A DNA stretch of 64,000 nucleotides from CAWABB01 sp963780165 (GTDB lineage Bacteria > Bacteroidota > Ignavibacteria > UBA10030 > UBA6906): contig CAWABB010000001.1 in assembly GCA_963780165.1 (NCBI GenBank), positions 2,409,146 through 2,473,145 on the forward strand, read 5' to 3'. Within the stretch, counting starts at the first letter, position 1, and every line of letters begins with the position of its first letter. Below the pieces are notes generated by a model. It did not search any database. It was not told the DNA's origin and saw only the letters and a program-made list of their open reading frames with translations. A program made the translations under genes and the position numbers. Positions 58,701-64,000 of this stretch are shown here, piece after piece.

Positions 58701-60097
58701 ACACAACGCATTACTGGAGGGTCACGGCGAACAATCCGGGCGGTGACGGCGCGCCGTCGGCGACCTGGTCGTTCACACCCTCGTATCCGACTGTGTTCGT
58801 GCTCAGTCAGACGATTGATTTCCCGAACCTCACATCGACGAGCGACTACCGCACGCAGGATTTCCGGATCGTCGGGATCCCGGGGAAACTGGGTGAGCCG
58901 GTCACGAATCTGCTGACGGGTGCATCCCAGACCGATTGGGACATGTACTGGGACAACGGCGGGACCGCGGACTTCCTCGTCCGGTATGACGGATCCGACG
59001 CGTTCAGATATTACCAGGGCCGCGCTTTCTGGCTCCTCAAGAAGGGCGGGTGGTCCATCAATCGAACCGTGCCGACGCCGGTCGTCGACACGGCGGGCGT
59101 GACGACCATCGCCGTCCATCCAGGATGGAACCTGGTCACGAATCCGTTCATCACGCCGATTCCGTGGAGCGAGATTCAGGCGCTCAACGGACCGATTGCG
59201 ATCGAGCCGATCCATGGGTTCGAGGAGTTCTTCGCAGTGTCGGCATCCATGGATCCGTACGTCGGTTACTATTTCTTCAACAAGGACAACCGGGCCACCA
59301 TCAAGATCCCGTATCCCGGCTTCATTCGTTTCGCGAAGCCCGCGGCTCCGGACTCGGGGTCCTGGTGGGCCGGCCTCTCGTTGCGGTCGGGCCGATATGT
59401 CGATGGCGGGATCCGGTTTGGGGTTCATCCCGAAGCTGCGGTGGCTCTCGACGATCACGACTTCCACAAGCCCAGGGGGCTGGGCGATGGTCCGGGCATC
59501 TTCTTCCCCCGGCCGGAGTGGGACGATACGTATCCCTCGTTTGGGGCTGATATTCGGCCCGCCGACAAGGGGCTGCAGCAGTGGGACTTCGAGGTGCACA
59601 GCCGCGGCAGGGACGTGCTTCAGATCGCGCTTCAGGGGCTTGACGCAATTCCCGCGAACCTCGAAGTGGTGCTGATTGATCGCGCACGGGGGCGCCACCA
59701 GAACCTCCGGGAGGAGACATCGTACACGTTCACGCCGGCGACGGACGTGAGCACATTCAGCGTGGCTGTCGGGTCGGCGGAGGATATCCGGCGTGCAGTC
59801 GACGAGGCGATGCCGCGCGAGTTCGCGCTCGGGGAGAACTTCCCGAACCCCTTCAACCCCACCACCACGATTCCGGTGAGCGTGCCGCAGACGGCCGACG
59901 TCAGCATCCGCATCTATAATATTGTAGGCGAGGAAGTGGCCGTCCTGCATCAGGGGCCGCTCGAGGCGGGACGATACTGGATGACGTGGGACGCACGGAA
60001 CGCCCGGGGACGCACGGTGGCGACCGGCGTCTATCTGGTTCGGATGACCAGTAGCACGGGCTTTGCGGCGACAAAGAAAATGCTATTGATGAAATGA
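51815..60097 (+). CDS. giant repeat surface protein, main part with T9SS sorting domain
   Basis: This frame continues the protein that starts at 49402; coding in it really resumes at about 51575, and 51815 is only the first possible start codon. In order: end of B5, B6-B8, five A-type repeats (to 54290), two larger modules each starting LxITGPAxxTAG (54291-55715), ten IPT/TIG-like repeats of about 93 residues starting NPxPxLxxxxP (55716-58498), one fibronectin III-like domain (RVEVSTGPSFSSKVV, YWRVTANNPGG), a domain of about 330 residues (GWNLVTNPFITPIPWSEI), and a T9SS sorting domain (LGENFPNPFNPTTTIPVSVP, ending KKMLLMK). It is most like an adhesin or matrix protein. No catalytic domain is seen. 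Confidence 0.85.
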   Translation: MQLRDAAGNNVTSPERSVTLALGANPGGGTLSGTPSVTTVNGLATFSTLSLDKIGNGYTLVASSALPGPALAQATSTGFNITAGAATQLVFVQQPNSAVSGTTISPAVTVQLLDAAGNLVASPPRNVTVAFGANPGGGTLSGSLTVASVNGLATFSTLSVDKAAAGYTLVASSPLPGPALTTATSTPFTVTAGPAAQLAFVQQPSNATSGATISPPVTVQLRDAAGNPVTSPERNITLALGANPGAGILAGTLTHLTSGGIATFSNLSIDKVATGYTLVASLAPLTGATSTPFNISAATATKIRVETAADGSGIVVPAQTLPSGSVLTVYAIARDAADNFIGNVPASAWVLDNRTGGVLPGDLVAAGDSRSAVLTGRITGTAQIRATSGALTPVTSGIITVIAGAAARVRVETASDGTGAVVPPQTLTSGSSLTMYSVSRDASDNFVANIAATWDYQSVTGGVVPGDLNPAGDGKSAVFAGNASGTAQIRATAGPLTRVPSGTITVGASVATKIQVETQPDGSGTTVPDRTLASGSAITVYAVSRDGFNNFVANIPGVWTLQNVTGGVVAGDLVPSGDSRSAVLTGRVVGSARIRATSGSLTPTNSGVITVTPGPATQIRTETASDGSGTVVPAQALASGATLTAYAITRDASGNFVGNPAATWTLQDITGGVLPGDLDPAPDNRSAVFTARAIGSAVIHAASGVLTAVPSGTLTVGVGAAAKVRVETAANGLGVVVPAMTLPADSAITVYAVSRDASDNFIANIAATWALQGKTGAVVDEDLIAAGDGKSAVFKARGIGTARIAASSDALAVVPSGTITVAVGPARRLLITGPATMTAGVPGNLTITAIDGGGNTATSYTGNKNLVFGGADPSPSPSEPPEVVDRNGNRIDFGGVTVIRFTNGVSTVTLGTPNTNGVLYLYRAQQATVSVTDAALLIGSGGSGDLNVSVSPGPLGGFQFVLATPQTSGIAFQAVNNLTALDDFGNIASQFDATTNNVTITADSPLAGAVTGLGNTGGNVLDRSTDFVNGVVDLTAYGMVYAGKTGTGKFTATSASGKTGSSANVRVDPGSATKLVITGPASTTAGDAQTITITAKDAAGNTVLAYDGQKALTFAGANASPDPAVPPTVTDNTSTPIQFGQAMNVDFASGIAAGTMTLYREETAVVSVTDGTIGSSNGDNLTVHVGRSAFAKFILVLQTPQSNAVPFAGSNAAAAADGFGNLVLDYNAEADNVAFSTSLAGAVSGLGSLGNNVLNQAADFVNGVADLTGKLTYTGTAGTGTFTATSVSGRSGSIDGILVSNPVPTLATLAPTTGNRTSVLNLTLTGTEFIQDVTAVSLGESVSVDSVIVESPAKLRAVVNIDRSAVLGPRDVSVTNPGPGGGIASISGVFTVTDIPTITGVSPPNAVRGQTLDLTFTGTNFQEGVSTIGLVGSNILVNSQTVLSDRQLRANVTVTIDAADGIRHFTVTNAGQYGGTSNAIAFSVGLNPAPTVFRTSPRNIERLRTVEVTVTGNNFYSGLTSVDPGPGVRVVSTTIDSVTRLRTTLQVADTAATGLRAFAVVNAPPGGGTAVLEDGLIVTNPRPSITNLVPQSGSRLQTEDVTVTGTDFMAGVTSIDFGADIVVNSLTVSSPTALSASVSIASGAATGPRAVIVRNAEPGGGADTLENAFTVFNPGALLTSMSVSSVLIGSPDLNIQVTGDAFVAESIVRLDSLELLTGFVNTTTLNAVIPAGALDTAKVFDVQVVNPGAGQSNTLPFTALNPVPALAAVAPDSANRLDTIQVVLQGSAIVPGFTSVVVDPADDITVSDLVWPDSAHVSATLAVGASAAIGPRSISLSTVSPGGGSSEFLQFKIAGNPVPTLAAIEPAVCARLDSLVVHLVGTDFIEGITSVDFGPGITVDSLVVESTERMQAILKISSTALTGSRSVTVSNAGPGGGTSNTRAFQVNNPVPEFHTIAPSNGEQGQTFGVEINGRRFIAGVTTLNLGTGILINSDTVTNDTTIIANITISSTAGTGPRDLRVSNGPPGGGVSILVNGFVVGANPVPDLVTLEPDSGGRTATMDVVLTGTNFLGGITSVEFGDGIFVQNVDVDSSSRLTARIVIAPDAAIGPRTVTVVNRPPGGGRDSIPAGFRVVNPRPVLTSIAPTSGIVQQTLDIVLTGSAFLPGVTSIAFGDTAIRINSFTVDSTTGMHASITIGANTVLGQTPVTVVNVAPGGGVSAARVFTVIVAPPDAPALVSPPNGSTDLATFLTLSWSAAARAATYRVEVSTGPSFSSKVVDQAGLTGTSLQVGPIANNTTHYWRVTANNPGGDGAPSATWSFTPSYPTVFVLSQTIDFPNLTSTSDYRTQDFRIVGIPGKLGEPVTNLLTGASQTDWDMYWDNGGTADFLVRYDGSDAFRYYQGRAFWLLKKGGWSINRTVPTPVVDTAGVTTIAVHPGWNLVTNPFITPIPWSEIQALNGPIAIEPIHGFEEFFAVSASMDPYVGYYFFNKDNRATIKIPYPGFIRFAKPAAPDSGSWWAGLSLRSGRYVDGGIRFGVHPEAAVALDDHDFHKPRGLGDGPGIFFPRPEWDDTYPSFGADIRPADKGLQQWDFEVHSRGRDVLQIALQGLDAIPANLEVVLIDRARGRHQNLREETSYTFTPATDVSTFSVAVGSAEDIRRAVDEAMPREFALGENFPNPFNPTTTIPVSVPQTADVSIRIYNIVGEEVAVLHQGPLEAGRYWMTWDARNARGRTVATGVYLVRMTSSTGFAATKKMLLMK
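52708..54290 (+). repeat. A-type repeats A3-A7 (five units, about 315 bp each)
   Basis: Five tandem units of the A type, each with ATxIRVET..DGSG.VVPA..L.SG, a RDASDNF.ANxAATW.LQ segment and TGGVxPGDL. They share the pattern of A1-A2 at the N-terminus, so the eight B units look inserted within an A array. Confidence 0.78.
55716..58498 (+). repeat. ten IPT/TIG-like repeats (about 93 residues each)
   Basis: Units begin with NPxPxLxxLxPxSGxRxxxLxVxLTGTxFxxGVTSxxFGxGIxVxSxxVxSxTxLxAxIxIxxxAxxGPRxVxVxNxxPGGG, near 55716, 55993, 56272, 56551, 56831, 57095, 57380, 57655, 57937 and 58218. The unit near 56831 is shorter and more divergent. Confidence 0.78.
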
Positions 60098-60111
60098 GGC
60101 AGAGGCCGACA

Positions 60112-60639
60112 ATGATCCGTATCGAGCCATTCAACTGGGCGATCCGCCTGACGCTGGTGGCGGCGCTCATGGTTCAGCTCGCCGCTCCCGCCTTTGCGGA
60201 GGACGCGGTCGCGGTCACGAACGTCCGCTTCGAGGTTCGAGGTGAGTTGATCTATGTGTACTACGATCTCGCCGGGGATGGCCAGAAGGCGCATCGGGTG
60301 TCTCTCTATCTCCGCCGCGAGAGCGAGCCGTCGTTCGTCTACCGGCCGTTGAACGTCACGGGGGAGATCGGGACCATCGTCTTCCCCGCAAGCGGGAAGC
60401 GGATCACCTGGGAGTTCACCAAAGACTTCCCGGAAGGGTTGCAGGGGGAGGATTTCTTTTTCGAAGTCGAAGCGGAAGCGCCTGGCGGGACCGGAGGCAT
60501 CAGCCCTCTTGTCTTCATCGGAGGGGGGATCGCCGTGATCGGAGGCATCATTGCCATCGTGCTCTCGGGTGGAGGGACTGACAATCCTCCTCCACCGCCG
60601 ACAGACACCGGGTTTCCGCCGCCCCCGGGGAGGCCGTAG
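60112..60639 (+). CDS. exported partner with WxFxKDFPEGLxG domain, C-terminal membrane segment and Pro-rich tail
   Basis: A 175-residue product: signal peptide (to AFA), a beta domain of about 100 residues (NVRFEVRGELIYVYYDLAGD, GKRITWEFTKDFPEGLQGED), a transmembrane segment (LVFIGGGIAVIGGIIAIVL) and a Pro-rich end (PPPPPTDTGFPPPPGRP). The beta domain resembles one that recurs, from memory, in FCB extracellular proteins, where it often precedes other envelope domains. GAGGCAGAGG lies before ATG 60112; the ATG at 60094 overlaps the giant's stop (ATGA) but lacks a site. It is the second gene of the giant operon; it may anchor or process the giant, which is inference. Confidence 0.75.
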   Translation: MIRIEPFNWAIRLTLVAALMVQLAAPAFAEDAVAVTNVRFEVRGELIYVYYDLAGDGQKAHRVSLYLRRESEPSFVYRPLNVTGEIGTIVFPASGKRITWEFTKDFPEGLQGEDFFFEVEAEAPGGTGGISPLVFIGGGIAVIGGIIAIVLSGGGTDNPPPPPTDTGFPPPPGRP

Positions 60640-61134
60640 ATGAGCATGCGTGGAGTGATCGCTGTTGTCGCATTGATGGTTGTGACATCGTTGCCGGGTT
60701 ACGGACAGAAAGCCACGGGACGGAGCTCTGCGGGTCCGTTGAAGGCAGTCGATTCGGATTCGTCGGCTGCAGACGGTGCCGGGGCGCAGGGCAGCGTGAC
60801 ATTTGACATGGAATTCACGGAGCCGTCGGGGAACGAGTATCTTGAGCAGAAGGAGACGGGACGCCTGAGGATTGCGATCAGCAATCCCGGGTCTGCGACG
60901 GTGAAGGGAGCGTACGTGAGGTTGAATCCATTGCAGGAGGTGAAGGGGGTATCGTATCCAGACTCAATCTTTGTCGGTGATATCCCGGTGAGTTCCAGCC
61001 GTTATGCGATCTTTTATTTCCAGGCGGCGGACAGGATCGATCCGCAGATCGTGACGTTCGGGGTGGAGGTGAGAGGGGGGAGGGGGTTGCTCGCGGAGCC
61101 GAAGCTTCTAACGTTTCTGACGAGGCAGCGATAG
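60640..61134 (+). CDS. exported hypothetical protein of the giant operon
   Basis: A 164-residue protein with a signal peptide (RGVIAVVALMVVTSLPGYG). The mature part has a low-complexity start (KATGRSSAGPLKAVDSDSSA) and a beta-sandwich-like domain (VTFDMEFTEPSGNEYLEQKE, LRIAISNPGSATVKGAYVRL, YFQAADRIDPQIVTFGVEVR) similar in pattern to small Ig-like modules that bind envelope partners. The ATG follows the previous stop with no gap (TAGATG). The 3' end overlaps a small gene on the minus strand by 27 bp. The function is unknown. Confidence 0.72.
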   Translation: MSMRGVIAVVALMVVTSLPGYGQKATGRSSAGPLKAVDSDSSAADGAGAQGSVTFDMEFTEPSGNEYLEQKETGRLRIAISNPGSATVKGAYVRLNPLQEVKGVSYPDSIFVGDIPVSSSRYAIFYFQAADRIDPQIVTFGVEVRGGRGLLAEPKLLTFLTRQR

Positions 61135-61296
61135 CGCCCTGAAGGGGGGCGCTGGAGTGGGAACGGGGTTCTTCAGCCATTCCTCGAACATGTCGTGCAT
61201 CTCGTCGTCCTTGGAATGCAGCCACTGGATGCCGCGCAACAGGATGACTGCCAGAAGCGTATAGATCGCTAACGCGGAGATGATCAGGATTCCCAC
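61108..61296 (-). CDS. small single-pass membrane protein
   Basis: A 62-residue product starting at GTG 61296 with AGGAG seven bases before it. An N-terminal hydrophobic helix (ILIISALAIYTLLAVILL) is followed by an acidic stretch (SKDDEMHDMFEEWLKNP) and a basic tail. I do not recognise it. The good ribosome site, hydrophobic start and short length are typical of true small membrane proteins. It converges on the last gene of the giant operon. Confidence 0.6.
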   Translation of the reverse strand: MGILIISALAIYTLLAVILLRGIQWLHSKDDEMHDMFEEWLKNPVPTPAPPFRALSLPRQKR

Positions 61297-61482
61297 CGTC
61301 GACTCCTCTGTTTGTCGATTCCGGTCAACCTCTGAATGAATCCGCAAAGCCTGTGCCCCCTGCCACCGGACGCGTGATGTGCGATTGCCGGGCGCAAATA
61401 GGGGTATGTGGTGACGATGTCTGCACCGAGACGGGTAAATACTCGCGGTCGATTCTACACAGACCGGATGTGACACACGTCC

Positions 61483-61511
61483 TTGACACTCTCGATGCTT
61501 TCACCTATAGT
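61483..61511 (+). promoter_or_regulatory. promoter of the BY-kinase gene
   Basis: TTGACA (61483-61488), a 17-bp spacer, and TATAGT (61506-61511). Transcription would start near 61518, leaving a leader of about 145 nt in AT-rich DNA unlike the surrounding genes. Confidence 0.8.
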
Positions 61512-61589
61512 ACACTTTCTCGGGTAATATTCCGAGCGCAGAATATCTGAAGTAATTTACGAATTTACGCAATATTGTCAAGAGTTCTA

Positions 61590-61609
61590 CTGCCGAATCG
61601 GCAGTTTTT
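61590..61609 (+). terminator. intrinsic terminator-like attenuator inside the BY-kinase leader
   Basis: CTGCCGAATCGGCAG is a palindrome with 7-bp arms around one A (5 bp usable around a GAATC loop), followed by TTTTT at 61605-61609. It lies about 72 nt into the predicted transcript and 54 bp before the start codon. Confidence 0.62.
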
Positions 61610-61662
61610 CGTAGTTTTCGTCGGAAATCGCAAATATTTACTAAAATACGGTCATTTGATCG

Positions 61663-63999
61663 ATGAAGAGCCAGGGGCAGAATCGGAATCAGGGGGCGGC
61701 GGGTCAAGAGAGATCCTTTAAGGACTATCTTGCCACCGTGCTTCGCGGCAAGTGGATCATCGTTGCCGCTCTCGCAGTATGCATCGCAGGTGCTGCGCTG
61801 TTCACATTTCTCTCTGACCCGGTCTATCAGGCGACCTGTCAGGTGCTGTTGAACGCGCGCGAACTCCAGTCATCGCTCTTCCTTGAATCGGTACGGCCCG
61901 TCAGAGGCGAGAACATCACGCAGAACGAGCTGACCATTCTGCAGTCGAGGACACTTGCGGACTCAGTGGCTGCGCGGCTGCTGGACATGCGTTTCCTTCC
62001 CGGCACCCAAACTCTTCTCCCGATCGTTCGCTCGCAATGGTCTGAAGAGTCGGATTCCGTCGCAACGCACAGCTGGGTATCAGGGGCAGTGGGAAGTGTT
62101 GTTGAGTTTGACCCTGTCCGGGAATCGGATGTCATACGGATCACCGCCAGGGCGAAGGACCCCACCGAGGCGGCGATCATCGCCAATACCTATGCGGAAG
62201 CGTACAGAGACCGGAACATTTACCTCAGCCGATCCAAGACGCGTTCCTTCAGGCAGTTCCTCGAGGAGCAGGCCGCCGAGAAACGCCGGGCGTTGGAGAC
62301 AACCGAGGATTCTTTGAAGGGTTACATGGAAAAACAGGGAATCGTTTCCCTGGATGACGAGTCCAAGAAAGTGATCGACCAGCTATCGCAGCTCGAGGCG
62401 GCGCGGGATGAGACGGAGGTGAAATTGCGCCAGGAGAAGAACACCCTCGAGGCGTATCAGGAGCAACTTCCGCAGCAGGAGACAAACGTGGCCCGCGTCA
62501 TGGGCGAGGCCAGCGACCCGTACATTCGCCTGTTGCAGGAGCAGCTCGCGAAGCTCGAAGTGCAGCGCGACATGGTGATCGCGCAGAATCCCTCGATGGT
62601 CGGCCGCGAGATCGTGAACGAAACGACGCGCGAGATCGATGCCCAGATCAGCGCGCTTCGGCTCAAACTGCAGAAGCGCACCGATGACTTCCTGCGCACG
62701 CTGACGGCGGGACAGGGGTCCGGGGTTGGCGATGCGGCGGGCTACCTGAAATCTGTGAAGCAGATGATTCTCGAGAAAGGGATCGAAGTCCAGGCTCTCG
62801 CGGAAAAGAAGAAGGCGATTGAGTCGGTGATCGCGACGTACGAGGTGCAGTTCAACCGCATCCCCCGCAAGAACCTCGATCTTGCCCGGCTGCAGCGCTC
62901 GCGGACGACGAACGAGAAGGTGTACCTGATGATCGAGGAGAAGTTCAACGAGGCCAACATCACCGAGCAGTCCAACGTCGGGTATGTCGAGATCATCGAG
63001 CCCGCGTCCGTGCCGCGGCGTCCTTCCAGCCCGAAGCCGATCCTCAATCTCGCGCTTGGCGCTTTGCTTGGATTGATCCTCGGCCTGGGCGCCGTGTTCA
63101 CCCGCGACTATTTTGACGTCCGGATTCACGCCCCGGAGGACCTGAAGCGCCGGGGATTGCACCCCCTGGCGAGCATTGTTTCAATGAGCGGACTGAAGGC
63201 GGACCACCCGTCGGCGGATGGCAAGGGGACCCAGCCGGGCAAAAGCGATCCTCGCCTGATCACACTCCATTTGCCTTTCTCCCCTGTTGCGGAAGCCTTC
63301 CGTCAGTTGCGGACGAACCTCTCCTTCTCGCCGTCTGGATCCCCCGCGGGAATCCTGCTGGTCACCAGCTCGACGCCGGGAGAAGGGAAGTCGACGGTCG
63401 CGACGAATCTTGCGATTGCCTATGCGCAATCCGGGAAGCGCGTTCTGTTGGTCGATGCGGATTTGCGGAAGCCGACGCTGGATGAGAGCTTTGGGCTGAA
63501 AAGGAAGCCGGGATTCACCGATGTGCTCCGGCGGACCGCAACGCTCGAGGCCGTGGCGCAGCGGACCTCGGTTGAGAAGCTCTATCTCCTCGCGACGGGA
63601 TCGAATCCCGGGAACGCGGGCGAGCTGCTCGGCACCGATACGGTGCGCGACTTCCTCGTGGAGGCGCGTGCGTCATACGACGCGGTGATTTTCGACTCGT
63701 CGCCGCTGCTGGCCGTCAGCGACCCGTCGGTGCTTGCCACATTCGCGGAGGTCACGCTGCTCGTCGTTGCCGCAGGTTCGACGCGCGCACAGGAGATCGA
63801 GCAAAGCCAGGACATCCTCAACAACGTCGGAGTGAAAATCGGCGGCGTCGTCCTGAACAAGTTCGACCCGCGCCTCGCGTACGGCATCGTCTACAAGAAG
63901 GACAAGATGAACTACTACTACGGGTATGGCTCCCGGAAAGCGGGCCACAAGTCCAACGGCGCAGCTACGAAGGCCGGATCGACGCAGTCATCATCCTAG
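61663..63999 (+). CDS. polysaccharide biosynthesis tyrosine autokinase (Wzc/BY-kinase)
   Basis: A 778-residue protein of the Wzc type. A Wzz-like chain-length domain (first helix WIIVAALAVCIAGAALFTFL, long coiled coil near residues 180-430, second helix LALGALLGLILGLGAVF after the Pro-rich ASVPRRPSSPKP) is fused to a cytoplasmic BY-kinase domain: Walker A SSTPGEGKSTVATNLA, A' VLLVDADLRKP, Walker B AVIFDSSPLL. A Tyr cluster (IVYKKDKMNYYYGYGSRK) near the C-terminus is the autophosphorylation site. It controls export and length of exopolysaccharide or capsule. It is the last gene in the window and ends 1 bp before it; export genes should follow. Confidence 0.93.
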   Translation: MKSQGQNRNQGAAGQERSFKDYLATVLRGKWIIVAALAVCIAGAALFTFLSDPVYQATCQVLLNARELQSSLFLESVRPVRGENITQNELTILQSRTLADSVAARLLDMRFLPGTQTLLPIVRSQWSEESDSVATHSWVSGAVGSVVEFDPVRESDVIRITARAKDPTEAAIIANTYAEAYRDRNIYLSRSKTRSFRQFLEEQAAEKRRALETTEDSLKGYMEKQGIVSLDDESKKVIDQLSQLEAARDETEVKLRQEKNTLEAYQEQLPQQETNVARVMGEASDPYIRLLQEQLAKLEVQRDMVIAQNPSMVGREIVNETTREIDAQISALRLKLQKRTDDFLRTLTAGQGSGVGDAAGYLKSVKQMILEKGIEVQALAEKKKAIESVIATYEVQFNRIPRKNLDLARLQRSRTTNEKVYLMIEEKFNEANITEQSNVGYVEIIEPASVPRRPSSPKPILNLALGALLGLILGLGAVFTRDYFDVRIHAPEDLKRRGLHPLASIVSMSGLKADHPSADGKGTQPGKSDPRLITLHLPFSPVAEAFRQLRTNLSFSPSGSPAGILLVTSSTPGEGKSTVATNLAIAYAQSGKRVLLVDADLRKPTLDESFGLKRKPGFTDVLRRTATLEAVAQRTSVEKLYLLATGSNPGNAGELLGTDTVRDFLVEARASYDAVIFDSSPLLAVSDPSVLATFAEVTLLVVAAGSTRAQEIEQSQDILNNVGVKIGGVVLNKFDPRLAYGIVYKKDKMNYYYGYGSRKAGHKSNGAATKAGSTQSSS

Positions 64000-64000
64000 A

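Noticed and set aside
61483..61663. JUMPstart/ops element of the RfaH type in the BY-kinase leader
   Set aside because: No GGCGGTAG-like sequence was found; only the hairpin and T-run support attenuation.

Overview
The window is a chromosomal stretch from a high-GC Gram-negative bacterium of the FCB superphylum (Ignavibacteriota, Kapaibacteriota, Calditrichota or Rhodothermota type; I cannot choose between them). Five large exported proteins end in the type IX secretion (T9SS) sorting domain with its 'YPNPFN' start and 'GxYxxxW/FDARxLASGVYxYR...TRKMxLxR' style end. There is also a TonB-dependent receptor and an Omp85-type barrel. Several promoters fit a sigma70 TTGACA-N17-TATATT pattern with visible Shine-Dalgarno sequences, which argues against a classical Bacteroidia -7/-33 promoter system. 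No phage, insertion sequence or CRISPR array is present.

Layout. 1-5.2 kb: end of an outer-membrane barrel gene, a small unknown gene, marC, a catalytically atypical SDR fused by a 1-bp overlap to a domesticated REP-associated-transposase-like protein, a DUF72 gene, and an autoregulated HTH-S24 (LexA/CI type) repressor. 5.3-11 kb: DUF1015 and class V aminotransferase genes and a large TonB-dependent receptor, all on the minus strand. 11.3-18.4 kb: TPR-like protein, EamA permease, SpoU methyltransferase, a small membrane protein with a structured leader, DsbD, pirin, and a PLP decarboxylase. 18.4-28.6 kb: a T9SS propeller protein with an apparently leaderless promoter, then a sugar phosphate cluster (pgi, tkt, rpiB, tal, polyphosphate glucokinase), a second EamA permease, an AhpD-like protein and a DinB-like exported protein. 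28.6-34.4 kb: a double-HTH regulator divergent from a T9SS-exported GH9 cellulase, tRNA-Val, an M2 peptidase lipoprotein, and a CnoX-like thioredoxin. 34.4-42 kb: two translationally coupled paralogous T9SS giants, a tiny zinc-ribbon protein, and a GT9 glycosyltransferase. 42-48.6 kb: LiaF-like membrane protein, HrpB helicase, YhhQ transporter, HEAT protein, Cys-rich protein. 49.4-61.1 kb: a roughly 3560-residue repeat adhesin split by one inserted base, followed by two tightly linked exported partners. 61.5-64 kb: a tyrosine autokinase (BY-kinase) gene with an attenuator-like leader, likely the start of an exopolysaccharide operon.

How it fits together. The cell exports cellulase and very large surface proteins through T9SS, and probably makes an exopolysaccharide (BY-kinase, GT9). 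It feeds glucose released outside into glycolysis and the pentose phosphate pathway through a polyphosphate-dependent glucokinase adjacent to pgi, tkt, rpiB and tal. The parts most worth a second look are the giant three-gene surface locus with its frameshift, the dead transposase domain with an Arg/Gly/Pro-rich tail, the self-contained small-membrane-protein transcript at 13.4-13.8 kb, and the attenuator before the BY-kinase.
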